From Rhodobacterales bacterium (GTDB lineage Bacteria; Pseudomonadota; Alphaproteobacteria; Rhodobacterales; Rhodobacteraceae), in contig QKJR01000021.1 in assembly GCA_003249215.1 (NCBI GenBank), positions 1 to 64,000 on the forward strand: DNA of 64,000 nt, written 5' to 3'. Position numbers and translations under genes: made by a program. Of this stretch, positions 8,501-17,026 are shown in pieces (position 1 is the first letter of the stretch; the number at the start of each line of letters is the position of its first letter). The notes under the pieces were generated by a model. The model made no database searches. It worked only from the letters and a program-made list of their open reading frames with translations, and was not told the DNA's origin.

Positions 8501-9121
8501 GTGATCGGAATCGAAGACCTGCAAGAGACACGGCGCGGCGAGGAGGGGCCTGCAAGCGGCAGTCCCGGGGCCGGTTTGTCCAGCCCGCAGGACAGGCTCG
8601 AGGGGCTTATTGCGCGCTGTGCCTTGGGGGACCGGTCTGCGTTCGATGCGCTTTATGAGGCCACCAGTGGGAAACTTTTCGCGGTCTGCTGTCGTATCCT
8701 TGATCGTGGGAACGCCGCCGAGGATGCCTTGCAGGATACCTATGTAAAGATCTGGACCCATGCCGGCCGCTACCGGGTGACCGGCCATTCGCCGATGACC
8801 TGGCTGATCACGATTGCGCGCAACACCGCCATCGACCGACTCCGCGCGCGCCGCGGCAGCGGCGATGTGACAGAGTATCACGACATCCATCCCGCCCCTG
8901 GGTCGAATCCGGAAACCGCGGTGCTCGCCCGCTCGGAGGCGGGGCGCATCCTCGCCTGCCTGAACGAACTGGGCGAGGCGCGCCGCAAGGCCATCACCGG
9001 CGCCTATCTTGAGGGGCTGAGCTACGAGGAGCTGGCAAGCTCTGCGGGAATTCCGCTGAATACGATGCGCACCTGGCTCCGGCGCGGGCTCGCGGCATTG
9101 AGGGAGTGCATGGCACGATGA
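8501..9121 (+). CDS. ECF-family RNA polymerase sigma factor (SigK-like)
   Basis: About 206 residues. Region 2 (DRSAFDALYEATSGKLFAVC to AEDALQDTYVKIWTHAGRY and MTWLITIARNTAIDRLR) and region 4 (YLEGLSYEELASSAGIPLNTMRTWLRRGLAALRE) are complete, giving an extracytoplasmic-function sigma factor of the type paired with RskA anti-sigma factors. The start is uncertain: no ATG lies upstream of region 2, and the GTG at 8501 is chosen although no good ribosome binding site precedes it. The stop overlaps the anti-sigma start by four bases (ATGA), so the two are made together. The activating signal cannot be read from sequence. Confidence 0.86.
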   Translation: MIGIEDLQETRRGEEGPASGSPGAGLSSPQDRLEGLIARCALGDRSAFDALYEATSGKLFAVCCRILDRGNAAEDALQDTYVKIWTHAGRYRVTGHSPMTWLITIARNTAIDRLRARRGSGDVTEYHDIHPAPGSNPETAVLARSEAGRILACLNELGEARRKAITGAYLEGLSYEELASSAGIPLNTMRTWLRRGLAALRECMAR

Positions 9122-9822
9122 GCGAGAGACCCGACGATCTTGTGCCCGATGATGACATGCTGGCGGCGGAATATGCGCTCGGCCTGTTGGTGCAGGACGA
9201 CCGCGAGGCCGCGCGGGCGCGCCTTGCGCGCGATCAGGCCTTCGCTGCGCGCGTCACAGCCTGGCAAATGCAACTGTCCGAGATGGCGGATCTGGCGCCG
9301 GTTCAGCCGCCCGCGGGACTGCGCGCGCGCCTGATGGACCGGGTTTTCCCGCGGCCCGCCCGCGTTCCGTTTTGGCAGCGGCTGGGTGTGTGGCGGGGCC
9401 TGACGGGCGCGGCCGTCGCTGTGGCGCTCGGGCTTGCCGTGGTGGCTTTCGGACCCGAGACCGCACCGGTGCCGCAGCACCTTTACTCCGCCGAGATCGC
9501 CTCGAGCGCCGGAGATTTCCGGGTCGTGGCGCTGGTCGACAAGGCGACCAACGAGGTGACGCTGACGCGCACCCTCGGCGCGGCGCCGGAGGGCCGCATC
9601 CTTCAGGTCTGGGCGCATGGGCCGGATAAGCCCGCGCAATCCGTCGGCCTGTGGCCCGCCGGCGAAAGCATACGCCTGCCGCTGCCGCCCGAGATCGCGG
9701 CGGTCAAGGGCGTCCTGACGCTGGGCGTCTCGGAAGAACCGCCGGGCGGGTCTCTGACGGGGCGGCCCTCGGGGCGCGTGTTCGGCACGGTCGACATCCC
9801 CGGCGTGACCTCGACACTCTGA
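9118..9822 (+). CDS. RskA-type membrane anti-sigma factor
   Basis: A 234-residue single-pass membrane protein. The N-terminal cytoplasmic part (about residues 1-85: DDDMLAAEYALGLLVQDDREAARARL) is the anti-sigma domain, a single transmembrane helix lies near residues 100-118 (GLTGAAVAVALGLAVVAFG), and the periplasmic C-terminal part matches the RskA domain (ILQVWAHGPDKPAQSVGLWP). No HxxxCxxC zinc motif is present, unlike ChrR. It is coupled to the sigma gene by an ATGA overlap and should hold that sigma factor at the membrane. The fold is recognised; the signal is unknown. Confidence 0.85.
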   Translation: MSERPDDLVPDDDMLAAEYALGLLVQDDREAARARLARDQAFAARVTAWQMQLSEMADLAPVQPPAGLRARLMDRVFPRPARVPFWQRLGVWRGLTGAAVAVALGLAVVAFGPETAPVPQHLYSAEIASSAGDFRVVALVDKATNEVTLTRTLGAAPEGRILQVWAHGPDKPAQSVGLWPAGESIRLPLPPEIAAVKGVLTLGVSEEPPGGSLTGRPSGRVFGTVDIPGVTSTL

Positions 9823-10504
9823 ACTGCGCCACAATTCGGCCCGGTCATCCGGGGCCCGCGGAGGCCGCCGCGTTCGGCCGACCTGTCTGCACCCCGTCGC
9901 GAATCCGTGCTCCCGGCGTCGCTGTCGCGTCAATCGTTTGCGGACCGCTTCGGACCGGGGGTGTCGATGAGGCGGGGGCATTCGGAAGGTGCGGAAGGCG
10001 GATTTTAAGGTCGCGGATCGCACCCGCGGCCATCGGCAATACCAGCCGTTCGCTGGCCCCGTGGAGAGAGGCGCAACGCGCAGGTTGCAGCCCTTCGCTG
10101 CGAAGGCGCAATCGACTTGGCCGCCCTGATCGCGAGGCTCGAGGTAAGGTCTGTGCCGCAGTGCTTCGTATCGAAGCCGGAGCGGGGATGGCTCCTCCTC
10201 CGACCGGCGTCACAATCATGTCCATTCCAGTGTCATCGGGGCGATCACCGCCTTAGGCGAACCCATTACCGCCCGGGCACGCAGGCTGGTCCGGAACAAC
10301 GGCTATGCCGCGAACGCGGTCGATGCCTTTGTGAACCATGGCTGCGTAACCAACCCAAATCAGCCTCTGGCAAAGCCGGGGCGGTTCAAACCGCGCCGCC
10401 GCTCTCGCCGGATGGCGCTGTCTCTGCCCGGGATCAGGGACCGCGCGACTGTCCTAGAGGAGACGGGTTCGAACCCGTCTGACATCACCCCGATGCGGGC
10501 GCGC
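9823..10504. other. 682-bp region with no supportable gene
   Basis: Several open frames cross this stretch, but none has a ribosome binding site, a coherent domain or codon use like its neighbours. One plus-strand frame around 10240-10440 looks vaguely protein-like (ITARARRLVRNNGYAANAVD) and may be a decayed mobile-element gene, which I cannot identify. A perfect 20-bp palindrome lies near its right end. Confidence 0.55.
10461..10480. repeat. perfect 20-bp palindrome
   Basis: AGACGGGTTCGAACCCGTCT is its own reverse complement. It lies 25 bp beyond the stop of the alpha/beta hydrolase gene. The core GGGTTCGAACCC resembles a tRNA T-arm, but no rest of a tRNA surrounds it. It could act as a hairpin at the transcript end or be a relic of a tRNA 3' end. 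Confidence 0.7.
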
Positions 10505-11464
10505 TCAAAACCTTGCCACGAAGTTGTCGACCACGTCGAAGAGAACGCTGCGCCGGGCTTCGACCATCGGGCCATGCGTCAGCCCGGCCAGCACATGGGT
10601 CTCCACATGTTCGGCATGGCTGAGGGCGCTGCGCAGCCCTTGGGACATTGCAATCGGGGTCTCGATATCCCATTCGCCCACGGCAAGCAGCACGGGGCAG
10701 GTGATCTTGCCCGGATCGTAAGGCGCGCGCCCCTGACACCAGTAGTTCAGCGAATCCGCGACAATGCCGTTCGGAGCGCGGATCGCCGGCGGGGATCGGG
10801 TGCCCGATTTCGGGTCGCTGGCGAGGAACGCCGCCTGCCACCGCGCGAGCCATTCCGGCGGTGCCAGAGCGGCGCGCGCTTGCTCGGGCACAGCGCGCAT
10901 CTTTCGCTCGAGCGCATCGGCGGCGGACACGTACCGATAGGCCGGGAGCCGGCCGCTCTGGCCCTCGGCGCTCACCGGCGGGGTCTTGCGCATCCATTGC
11001 GCCCCGATCAGAACCAGACCCGCCGCCCGCACACCCGCGGCAACGGTCGCGGCACAAATCGTCGTGCCCCAGGACCAGCCGAGCAGGATTGGCGGACGCT
11101 CCAGCGCGAGGGCCTGCAATACCACCCGCAGATCTGCGACGGCCTCGGACGTGGTGGTCTGCGGTCGGCCGCACTCGGGCGGGGCCTCCATCGTGGGGCT
11201 GCGCCACGACAGGCCGTAATTGCGCAGATCGACCGCGTGAACGTCATGGCCGCGCGCGGCCAGATGCGTCATCCACGACTGCCCGTCGAGCGACAGATCG
11301 AAGGTGCAATGCGCGGGGTAGCTCGCGCCGTGAACCATCACGATCGGGGCCCGCGCGGGGCCTTGGCCGCGGCGAGTGCGCACATTCACAAAGGCGTCCG
11401 GGGCCACATTGGGCAGGACGATCCGGCGGTCCTCGAAGCCCGGTTCGTAAAGCGGTGCCTCCAT
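10505..11464 (-). CDS. alpha/beta hydrolase
   Basis: A 319-residue alpha/beta-hydrolase-fold enzyme. The nucleophile elbow is GWSWGT with Ser131, the oxyanion-hole HG is at residues 45-46 (MVHGASYP), the acid is probably the Asp in VGEWDIETP and the base the His in LTHGPM. No secretion signal is seen, so it is likely cytoplasmic. The start is the ATG at 11464, two bases after the LysR stop, with GTGAGG upstream. It is co-transcribed with the LysR gene and divergent from a peptide-type ABC importer, so it may hydrolyse an ester or amide imported by that system. Substrate not predictable. Confidence 0.85.
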   Translation of the reverse strand: MEAPLYEPGFEDRRIVLPNVAPDAFVNVRTRRGQGPARAPIVMVHGASYPAHCTFDLSLDGQSWMTHLAARGHDVHAVDLRNYGLSWRSPTMEAPPECGRPQTTTSEAVADLRVVLQALALERPPILLGWSWGTTICAATVAAGVRAAGLVLIGAQWMRKTPPVSAEGQSGRLPAYRYVSAADALERKMRAVPEQARAALAPPEWLARWQAAFLASDPKSGTRSPPAIRAPNGIVADSLNYWCQGRAPYDPGKITCPVLLAVGEWDIETPIAMSQGLRSALSHAEHVETHVLAGLTHGPMVEARRSVLFDVVDNFVARF

Positions 11465-11466
11465 GT

Positions 11467-12360
11467 CTATTGCCTCACCTGAAGCTCGCGTCGCAGCGTA
11501 TCGCAAAACCGTTGCGTGGCCTCGCCGGGCGGGCGGTCCTTTGGCAGAAAGAGGTAATAGTCGAGCGGAATCGACGGCTCGAAATCCCGTGTCACGACCG
11601 CGGGCGATCCGAAACCCCGCGCACTCAAAGACCCCAGAAGCGCAACCCCAAGGCCCCCGGCCACCATGGCATAGGTCGAGAACACCCGTTGCGTGTCCAT
11701 GCGTTGCAGCGGGGTGATGTTGCGCCGCACCAGCATGGCCTGAATCTCCGACCAGAACACGCTGCCATCGCCCCAGCCGATGAACTCGACGCCGTCGAGA
11801 TCTTCGGGGCGGATCACCGTCTTTGCCTCGAGCGGATGGCCCGGGGGCAGGATGCAGACGATCCGATCCGAGATCAGGGGCACCACGTCGACCTGGGTGA
11901 AGCGGGTGGGCTGCAGGCCGATGCCGACATCGAAACTCCCCGCCTCGACCCCTTCGAGGATACTGCCCGATCCGCGCGACACGAACGAGACCCGGCTCTC
12001 GCTGTCTTCTGCGAAGAACCGCTTGAGCACCTGGGGCATGATCGAGAAGGACAGGCTCGGGAGGCATCCGATGCGCAGATGGCTGTCGCTGCTGCGTTGC
12101 AGCTCGCGCGCCTTGGCGGCGATGTCCGACATCCCGGTGAAATGCAGCAAGACGTAATCGTAGAAGGCGAGGCCCTTGGCGGTCGGGACGGCGCGGCGCC
12201 CCTGACGCTCGAAAAGCGCGAAGCCAAGCTCGAGTTCGAGATCCTGCAGGGTTCTCGACACCGAGGGCTGCGCCACATTCAGCAGCCGGGCCGCCGCAGA
12301 CACCCCCCCGGCGGATACTGTCGCGCGGAAGCATTCGATCTGGCGCGCGGTCAATCTCAT
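11467..12360 (-). CDS. LysR-family transcriptional regulator
   Basis: A 297-residue LTTR: winged helix-turn-helix at about residues 1-62 (RQIECFRATVSAGGVSAAAR followed by LNVAQPSVSRTLQDLE) and a periplasmic-binding-protein-like effector domain from about residue 92 (HLRIGCLPSLSFS). It is divergent from the ABC importer at 12471, with an AT-rich 110-bp intergenic region between, the classical arrangement for an LTTR that controls the divergent operon and itself. The effector is likely the transported compound or a breakdown product. Confidence 0.92.
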   Translation of the reverse strand: MRLTARQIECFRATVSAGGVSAAARLLNVAQPSVSRTLQDLELELGFALFERQGRRAVPTAKGLAFYDYVLLHFTGMSDIAAKARELQRSSDSHLRIGCLPSLSFSIMPQVLKRFFAEDSESRVSFVSRGSGSILEGVEAGSFDVGIGLQPTRFTQVDVVPLISDRIVCILPPGHPLEAKTVIRPEDLDGVEFIGWGDGSVFWSEIQAMLVRRNITPLQRMDTQRVFSTYAMVAGGLGVALLGSLSARGFGSPAVVTRDFEPSIPLDYYLFLPKDRPPGEATQRFCDTLRRELQVRQ

Positions 12361-12470
12361 TTCATAGCCTCAGCGTATGCGTTGATATTAAGATAGTATT
12401 TTTTGTTATAAGTTAAATCGTTAGAGTAAGACTGTCTAGAACAACAAGAACCACCTTCAGGGACCACGCC
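12361..12470. promoter_or_regulatory. divergent promoter region, LysR gene / ABC operon
   Basis: 110 bp, strikingly AT-rich (12380-12420) compared with its surroundings, between the LysR start and the substrate-binding protein start. It contains short imperfect dyads such as GATATTAAGATA and TTATAAGTTAA that could serve LTTR binding. A GGGA ribosome binding site lies before the ATG at 12471. Exact promoter elements cannot be fixed. Confidence 0.6.
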
Positions 12471-14072
12471 ATGAAAATGACCCTCCGTTCCGCCGTCTCG
12501 GTGATCGCGCTCAGCGCGGCCACAAGTGCCGGCGCGGCTGATCTCACGATCGGGATCGCGGCCGAGCCCAGCTCTCTCGATCCGCATTACCACAACCTGA
12601 CGCCGAACAACTCGATGCGGCTGCATGTCTTCGAAAGCCTGATGTCGCTCGATGCCGCGCAGCGCGTCGTGCCCACGCTGGCCGAAAGCTGGACCGCGGT
12701 GGATGACACGACATGGGAGATCAAGCTCCGCAGCGGGGTCAGCTTTCAGGATGGCAGCGCCTTCGACGCCGATGACGTGATCTATTCGTTCTGCCGCGTG
12801 CCGCAGGTGCCCAACAGCCCGTCGTCCTTCGCGGGCTATCTCAAGCCGATCGCCTCGATCGAGACGCCCGATCCGCTGACGCTCCGGGTTCACACCAACG
12901 CACCCTATCCGTTCCTGCCCGACGATCTGACGCGGATCGCGATCATCTCGTCCGGGGAAGCGAGCGGCTTGGTCTACAGCGAGGAGGGCTGTGCCGCGGC
13001 CGGGCCGTTCCCGACGACCGAGGCCTTCAACACGCTCGGCGCGAGTGTCGGCACCGGCCCCTACAGCTATGTCGGTTTCGTTCAGGGCGATCACGTCGAG
13101 CTCGCGAAGAACCCGACCTATTGGGGCGGTGCGGCGGAATGGGACAAGGTCACCTTCAAGCCGATCAGCAGTGACGGGCCGCGCGTGGCCGCCCTGCTCG
13201 CCGGGGATGTCGATCTGATCGAGAGCCCGCCCTCGCAAGACCTCGAGCGGCTGCGCAACACCGATGGGATCCATGTCGTCGACGGCATGTCGTCGCGGGT
13301 GATCTATATCGCGATGGATCAGGCGCATGAGCCGACGCCCGGCATTTCGGGGACCGATGGCAAGAACCCGTTGATGGACCCGCGTGTGCGCAAGGCACTC
13401 TCGATCGCGATTGACCGCACGGCGATTGTCGAGCGGATCATGGGCGGGCAGGCGGTGCCGGCCGGTCAGGTCACCGCGCCGGGCCTGTTCGGCTATCTCG
13501 AGGAGGCTGTGCCGCAGCCTGCCGACGGTGCGGCGGCCAAGGCCCTGCTGGCCGAGGCGGGCTATCCGGACGGGTTCAAGATCATCTTGGCGACCCCCAA
13601 CGATCGCTACATGAACGACGACCGCATCGCCCAGGCCGTTGCCCAGTTCTGGACCCGGATCGGGGTCGAGACCGAGGTCGATGCCCAGACCAACACCGTC
13701 TTCTTCTCGCGCCGCAACGATTTCGAGTTCAGTGCCTATCTGGCGGGCTGGGCCTCGGGCAGCCCGGGCGCGGCCTCGGCGCTGAAATCGCTGCTGGCCT
13801 GCCCGAACAAAGAGACCGGTTTTGGCAGTACCAACAAGGCGGGCTATTGCAACGCCGAGCTGGATGCCGATCTCGCGCAGGCGCTTCAGACGGTGGACAA
13901 TGCCAAGCGCGAGGAGCTGTTGAAGGCGGCGGTCGCCATCGAGGTCTCGGATAGCGCGATCATCCCGATCCACTACGAGAAGACCCCCTGGGCGATGCGC
14001 GACGGGCTGACGTATGAGCCGCGCGTCGATCAGTATACGCTGGCGGCCGGCGTCACCGCGGCATCCCGATAG
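12471..14072 (+). CDS. ABC transporter substrate-binding protein, family 5
   Basis: A 533-residue periplasmic binding protein of the peptide/nickel/opine class (SBP_bac_5), with a Sec signal peptide at residues 1-23 (ending TSAGA). Typical family landmarks are IAAEPSSLDPHYH at the mature N-terminus, ESWTAVDDTTWEIKLRSGVSFQDG, and DPRVRKALSIAIDRTAIVERI. First gene of a complete importer. Ligand cannot be told from sequence; the enzymes at the end of the operon suggest an N-acylated amino acid or related organic acid. Confidence 0.93.
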   Translation: MKMTLRSAVSVIALSAATSAGAADLTIGIAAEPSSLDPHYHNLTPNNSMRLHVFESLMSLDAAQRVVPTLAESWTAVDDTTWEIKLRSGVSFQDGSAFDADDVIYSFCRVPQVPNSPSSFAGYLKPIASIETPDPLTLRVHTNAPYPFLPDDLTRIAIISSGEASGLVYSEEGCAAAGPFPTTEAFNTLGASVGTGPYSYVGFVQGDHVELAKNPTYWGGAAEWDKVTFKPISSDGPRVAALLAGDVDLIESPPSQDLERLRNTDGIHVVDGMSSRVIYIAMDQAHEPTPGISGTDGKNPLMDPRVRKALSIAIDRTAIVERIMGGQAVPAGQVTAPGLFGYLEEAVPQPADGAAAKALLAEAGYPDGFKIILATPNDRYMNDDRIAQAVAQFWTRIGVETEVDAQTNTVFFSRRNDFEFSAYLAGWASGSPGAASALKSLLACPNKETGFGSTNKAGYCNAELDADLAQALQTVDNAKREELLKAAVAIEVSDSAIIPIHYEKTPWAMRDGLTYEPRVDQYTLAAGVTAASR

Positions 14073-14106
14073 GCGTTCCTCGACGTCGATCCTGGAGAGA
14101 TTTCGA

Positions 14107-15081
14107 ATGTTCGTGCATATCCTGACGAGGCTTTTCCAAAGCCTCGTCACCATGGCCGCGATGGCGGTCCTCGTCTTCGTCGGCGTTTTCGCCATCGGCA
14201 ATCCGGTCGATCTGTTGATCAACCCCGAGGCGGATCAGGCGGAAATGGCCGCCGCGATCGCGCGTCTGGGCCTCGATCAGCCGATGTGGCGACAGTTCCT
14301 CAGCTTTGTCTCTGGGCTGCTGCAGGGCAATCTGGGCACCTCCTTCGTCCACAACGCCCCGGCCCTGGGCCTGATCCTCGAGCGGATGCCCGCGACCTTC
14401 GAACTTGCGTTGCTCGCGATGATCTTCGCCATCGTGATCGGGGTGCCGGCGGGGCTTGTCGCGGGGCTCTACCCCGAGCGTCTCGTCGGGCGCGGCATCA
14501 TGGGGGCCTCGATCCTCGGGTTCAGCCTGCCGACGTTCTGGGTCGGCCTGATGCTGATCATGGTCTTTGCGGTCTGGCTCGGGTGGCTGCCCTCCACCGG
14601 GCGCGGCGAGACGCGGTCGCTCTTCGGGATCGAGTTCAGCTTCCTGACCCTAGACGGGCTGCGCCACATGTTCCTGCCGGCGTTGAACCTCGCGATCTTC
14701 AAGGTCAGCCTCGTCACCCGGCTCGCGCGGGCGGGAACGCGCGAAGTGCTGCTGCAGGACTATGTGAAATTCGCCCGCGCCAAGGGATTGTCGCCGGCGC
14801 GCGTGATCTTCGTGCATGTGCTCAAGAACATGATGATCCCGGTGGTGACCGTGATCGGGCTGGAATTCGGCTCGGTCATGGCCTTCGCCGTGGTCACGGA
14901 AAGCATCTTCGCCTGGCCCGGTATGGGCAAGCTCCTCATCGAGAGCATCACCCGGCTCGATCGCCCCGTGATCGTTGCCTATCTGATGCTCACCGTCCTC
15001 CTCTTCGTCACGATCAACCTCATCGTGGACCTCGTCTATTCGGTCTTCGATCCGCGCGTGCGCCTCTCGGAAAGCTCATGA
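14107..15081 (+). CDS. ABC transporter permease (DppB-like)
   Basis: A 324-residue inner-membrane permease with six predicted helices and the binding-protein-dependent transport signature in the last cytoplasmic loop (DYVKFARAKGLSPARVIFVHVLKN). The ATG at 14107 follows a GGAGA ribosome binding site and gives the normal N-terminus (MFVHILTRLFQSL). The stop overlaps the next permease by four bases. Confidence 0.93.
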   Translation: MFVHILTRLFQSLVTMAAMAVLVFVGVFAIGNPVDLLINPEADQAEMAAAIARLGLDQPMWRQFLSFVSGLLQGNLGTSFVHNAPALGLILERMPATFELALLAMIFAIVIGVPAGLVAGLYPERLVGRGIMGASILGFSLPTFWVGLMLIMVFAVWLGWLPSTGRGETRSLFGIEFSFLTLDGLRHMFLPALNLAIFKVSLVTRLARAGTREVLLQDYVKFARAKGLSPARVIFVHVLKNMMIPVVTVIGLEFGSVMAFAVVTESIFAWPGMGKLLIESITRLDRPVIVAYLMLTVLLFVTINLIVDLVYSVFDPRVRLSESS

Positions 15082-16019
15082 CCGACACATCCCCAGCCCG
15101 GGCCCCGGCGGGCCAGACCGCCGCTGCGCGCATGCGCAAGAGGGGCGGCGAACGCCCGATGCAACGCCTCTGGCGCCAGTTCCGGCAAAGCCCGGTCGCT
15201 CTGATCTCTCTTGCGGTGCTGGTTGCGATCATCGCCGCGGCGGTTCTCGCGCCACTGCTTGCGCCGCAAAACCCCTACGATCTGCGCCAGATCGACGTGC
15301 TCGACGGCACGCTGCCGCCCGGATCGCAGAGCCTGACCGGCATGACCTATCTTCTGGGCACCGACGGGCAGGGCCGCGACATGCTCTCGGCCATTCTCTA
15401 CGGGCTGCGCATCAGCATCGGCGTCAGCGCCACGGCCACGATCATCGCGCTCGCGATCGGCATGACGCTGGGCATGATGGCGGCCTATCTCGGTGGGCGG
15501 GTCGATGCGGTGATCATGCGCCTCGTCGATCTGCAGCTCAGCTTCCCCTCGATGCTGATCGCGCTCATTCTTCTGGCGCTGCTCGGGCGCGGGGTGGACA
15601 AGGTCATCGTCGCCCTGGTCACGGTGCAATGGGCCTATTACGCGCGCACCGTGCGCGGCGCGGCCCTTGTCGAGCGGGGCAAGGAATATATCGAGGCGGC
15701 GAAGTGCCTGCGGCTCTCGACGCCGAGGATCGTCTTCAGCCATCTGATGCCCAATTGCCTGCCGCCCCTGATCGTCGTCGCCATGGTGCAGATCGCCCAT
15801 GCGATCTCGCTCGAGGCGACGCTGAGCTTTCTTGGCGTCGGGGTGCCGGTGACGCAGCCCTCGCTGGGGATGCTCATCTCGAACGGCTTCGACTTCATGA
15901 TGAGCGGCAAATACTGGATCAGCTTTTTCCCCGGCATCGCGCTCGTCGTGACTGTCATGTCGATCAACCTCGTGGGGGACCGCCTTCGCGACCTGGGCAA
16001 TCCGAGGCTCAACCGATGA
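15078..16019 (+). CDS. ABC transporter permease (DppC-like)
   Basis: A 313-residue permease with an extended cytoplasmic N-terminus (about 40 residues), then six helices and the EAA-type loop (GKEYIEAAKCLRLSTPRIVFSHLMPN). The sequence LLGTDGQGRDMLSAILYG after the first helix is characteristic of DppC/OppC subunits. It overlaps its neighbours by four bases on both sides (ATGA at 15078 and 16016), so the importer is translated as one coupled unit. Confidence 0.93.
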   Translation: MTDTSPARAPAGQTAAARMRKRGGERPMQRLWRQFRQSPVALISLAVLVAIIAAAVLAPLLAPQNPYDLRQIDVLDGTLPPGSQSLTGMTYLLGTDGQGRDMLSAILYGLRISIGVSATATIIALAIGMTLGMMAAYLGGRVDAVIMRLVDLQLSFPSMLIALILLALLGRGVDKVIVALVTVQWAYYARTVRGAALVERGKEYIEAAKCLRLSTPRIVFSHLMPNCLPPLIVVAMVQIAHAISLEATLSFLGVGVPVTQPSLGMLISNGFDFMMSGKYWISFFPGIALVVTVMSINLVGDRLRDLGNPRLNR

Positions 16020-17026
16020 CCCTATCGCAAGATCTTTCTTCGGAGGTGCCGGTGCTCGACGTGCGCAACCTCTGCACCCGGTTCTTCACCGAGGCCGGGG
16101 TCGGCAAGGCGGTCGAGGATCTGTCGCTGTGCCTGCGCCGCGGGGAAATCCTCGGGCTTGTGGGCGAGAGCGGCTCTGGCAAGACCGTCGCCGGGTTTTC
16201 GCTGATGGGGCTGATCGACCCGCCGGGGCGCGTGGTCTCGGGGCAGGTGCTGTTCGAAGGGGTGGATCTGACCGCGCTGAACGAACGGGCCCTGCGCAAG
16301 CTGCGCGGCAATCGGATCGCGATGATCTTTCAGGACCCGATGATGACCCTGAACCCGGTTCTGACCATCGGCACCCAGATGATCGAGACCCTGCGCGCCC
16401 ATCGCCGCATCAGCCGGGCCGAGGCCTGGAGCCGGGCGCGCGACGGTCTGGCGCGGGTCGGCATCGCTGCGCCGGAAGAGCGGCTCGCGGCCTATCCGCA
16501 TCAACTCTCGGGCGGGATGCGCCAGCGTGTCGCCATCGCGATTGCGCTGCTGAACGAGCCGAGCCTGATCATCGCAGACGAGCCCACGACCGCGCTCGAC
16601 GTCACGATCCAGGCGCAGATCCTGGCCGAGGTGCAGCGGCTGTGCCGCGAAACCGGCACTGCGCTGATCTGGGTCACCCACGATCTTGCGGTGGTGTCGG
16701 GCCTCGCGGACCGGATCGCGGTGATGTATGCCGGGCGCCTCGTCGAGGAAGGCCGCACCGAGGCGATCATCGAGCAGCCCTTGCACCCCTATACCCGGGG
16801 GCTGATCGCCTCGGTGCCCTCGCGCAACCTGCGGGGCGAGCGGCTGCGCCAGATCCCGGGCATGACGCCGTCCTTGATGTCCTTGCCCGAGGGCTGCGCC
16901 TTTGCGCCGCGCTGCGATCGCGCCTCGGAGGCCTGCCGCGCGCGGGCCCCGGTCATGGAGACCCCCGCATCCGGCCGGATGGTCCGTTGCTTCCACCCCC
17001 TGACTGCACCGGAGGATCGGTCATGA
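16016..17026 (+). CDS. ABC transporter ATP-binding protein (DppD-like)
   Basis: A 336-residue nucleotide-binding subunit: Walker A GESGSGKT, signature LSGGMRQRV, Walker B LIIADEPTTALD and H-loop WVTHD. The C-terminal oligopeptide/dipeptide-transporter domain is present, with a four-cysteine-type iron-sulfur/zinc signature region (GCAFAPRCDRASEAC). It pairs with the following DppF-like subunit as a heterodimeric ATPase. Confidence 0.93.
   Translation: MTLSQDLSSEVPVLDVRNLCTRFFTEAGVGKAVEDLSLCLRRGEILGLVGESGSGKTVAGFSLMGLIDPPGRVVSGQVLFEGVDLTALNERALRKLRGNRIAMIFQDPMMTLNPVLTIGTQMIETLRAHRRISRAEAWSRARDGLARVGIAAPEERLAAYPHQLSGGMRQRVAIAIALLNEPSLIIADEPTTALDVTIQAQILAEVQRLCRETGTALIWVTHDLAVVSGLADRIAVMYAGRLVEEGRTEAIIEQPLHPYTRGLIASVPSRNLRGERLRQIPGMTPSLMSLPEGCAFAPRCDRASEACRARAPVMETPASGRMVRCFHPLTAPEDRS

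Noticed and set aside
9845-10482. Open frames of 120-200 codons on both strands
   Set aside because: No ribosome binding sites, no domain motifs and overlapping long frames on several strands, as expected by chance at this GC content.
10420-10495. Possible tRNA gene around the GGTTCGAACCC sequence
   Set aside because: No acceptor stem, D-arm, anticodon arm or CCA can be folded around it on either strand; only the palindrome remains.
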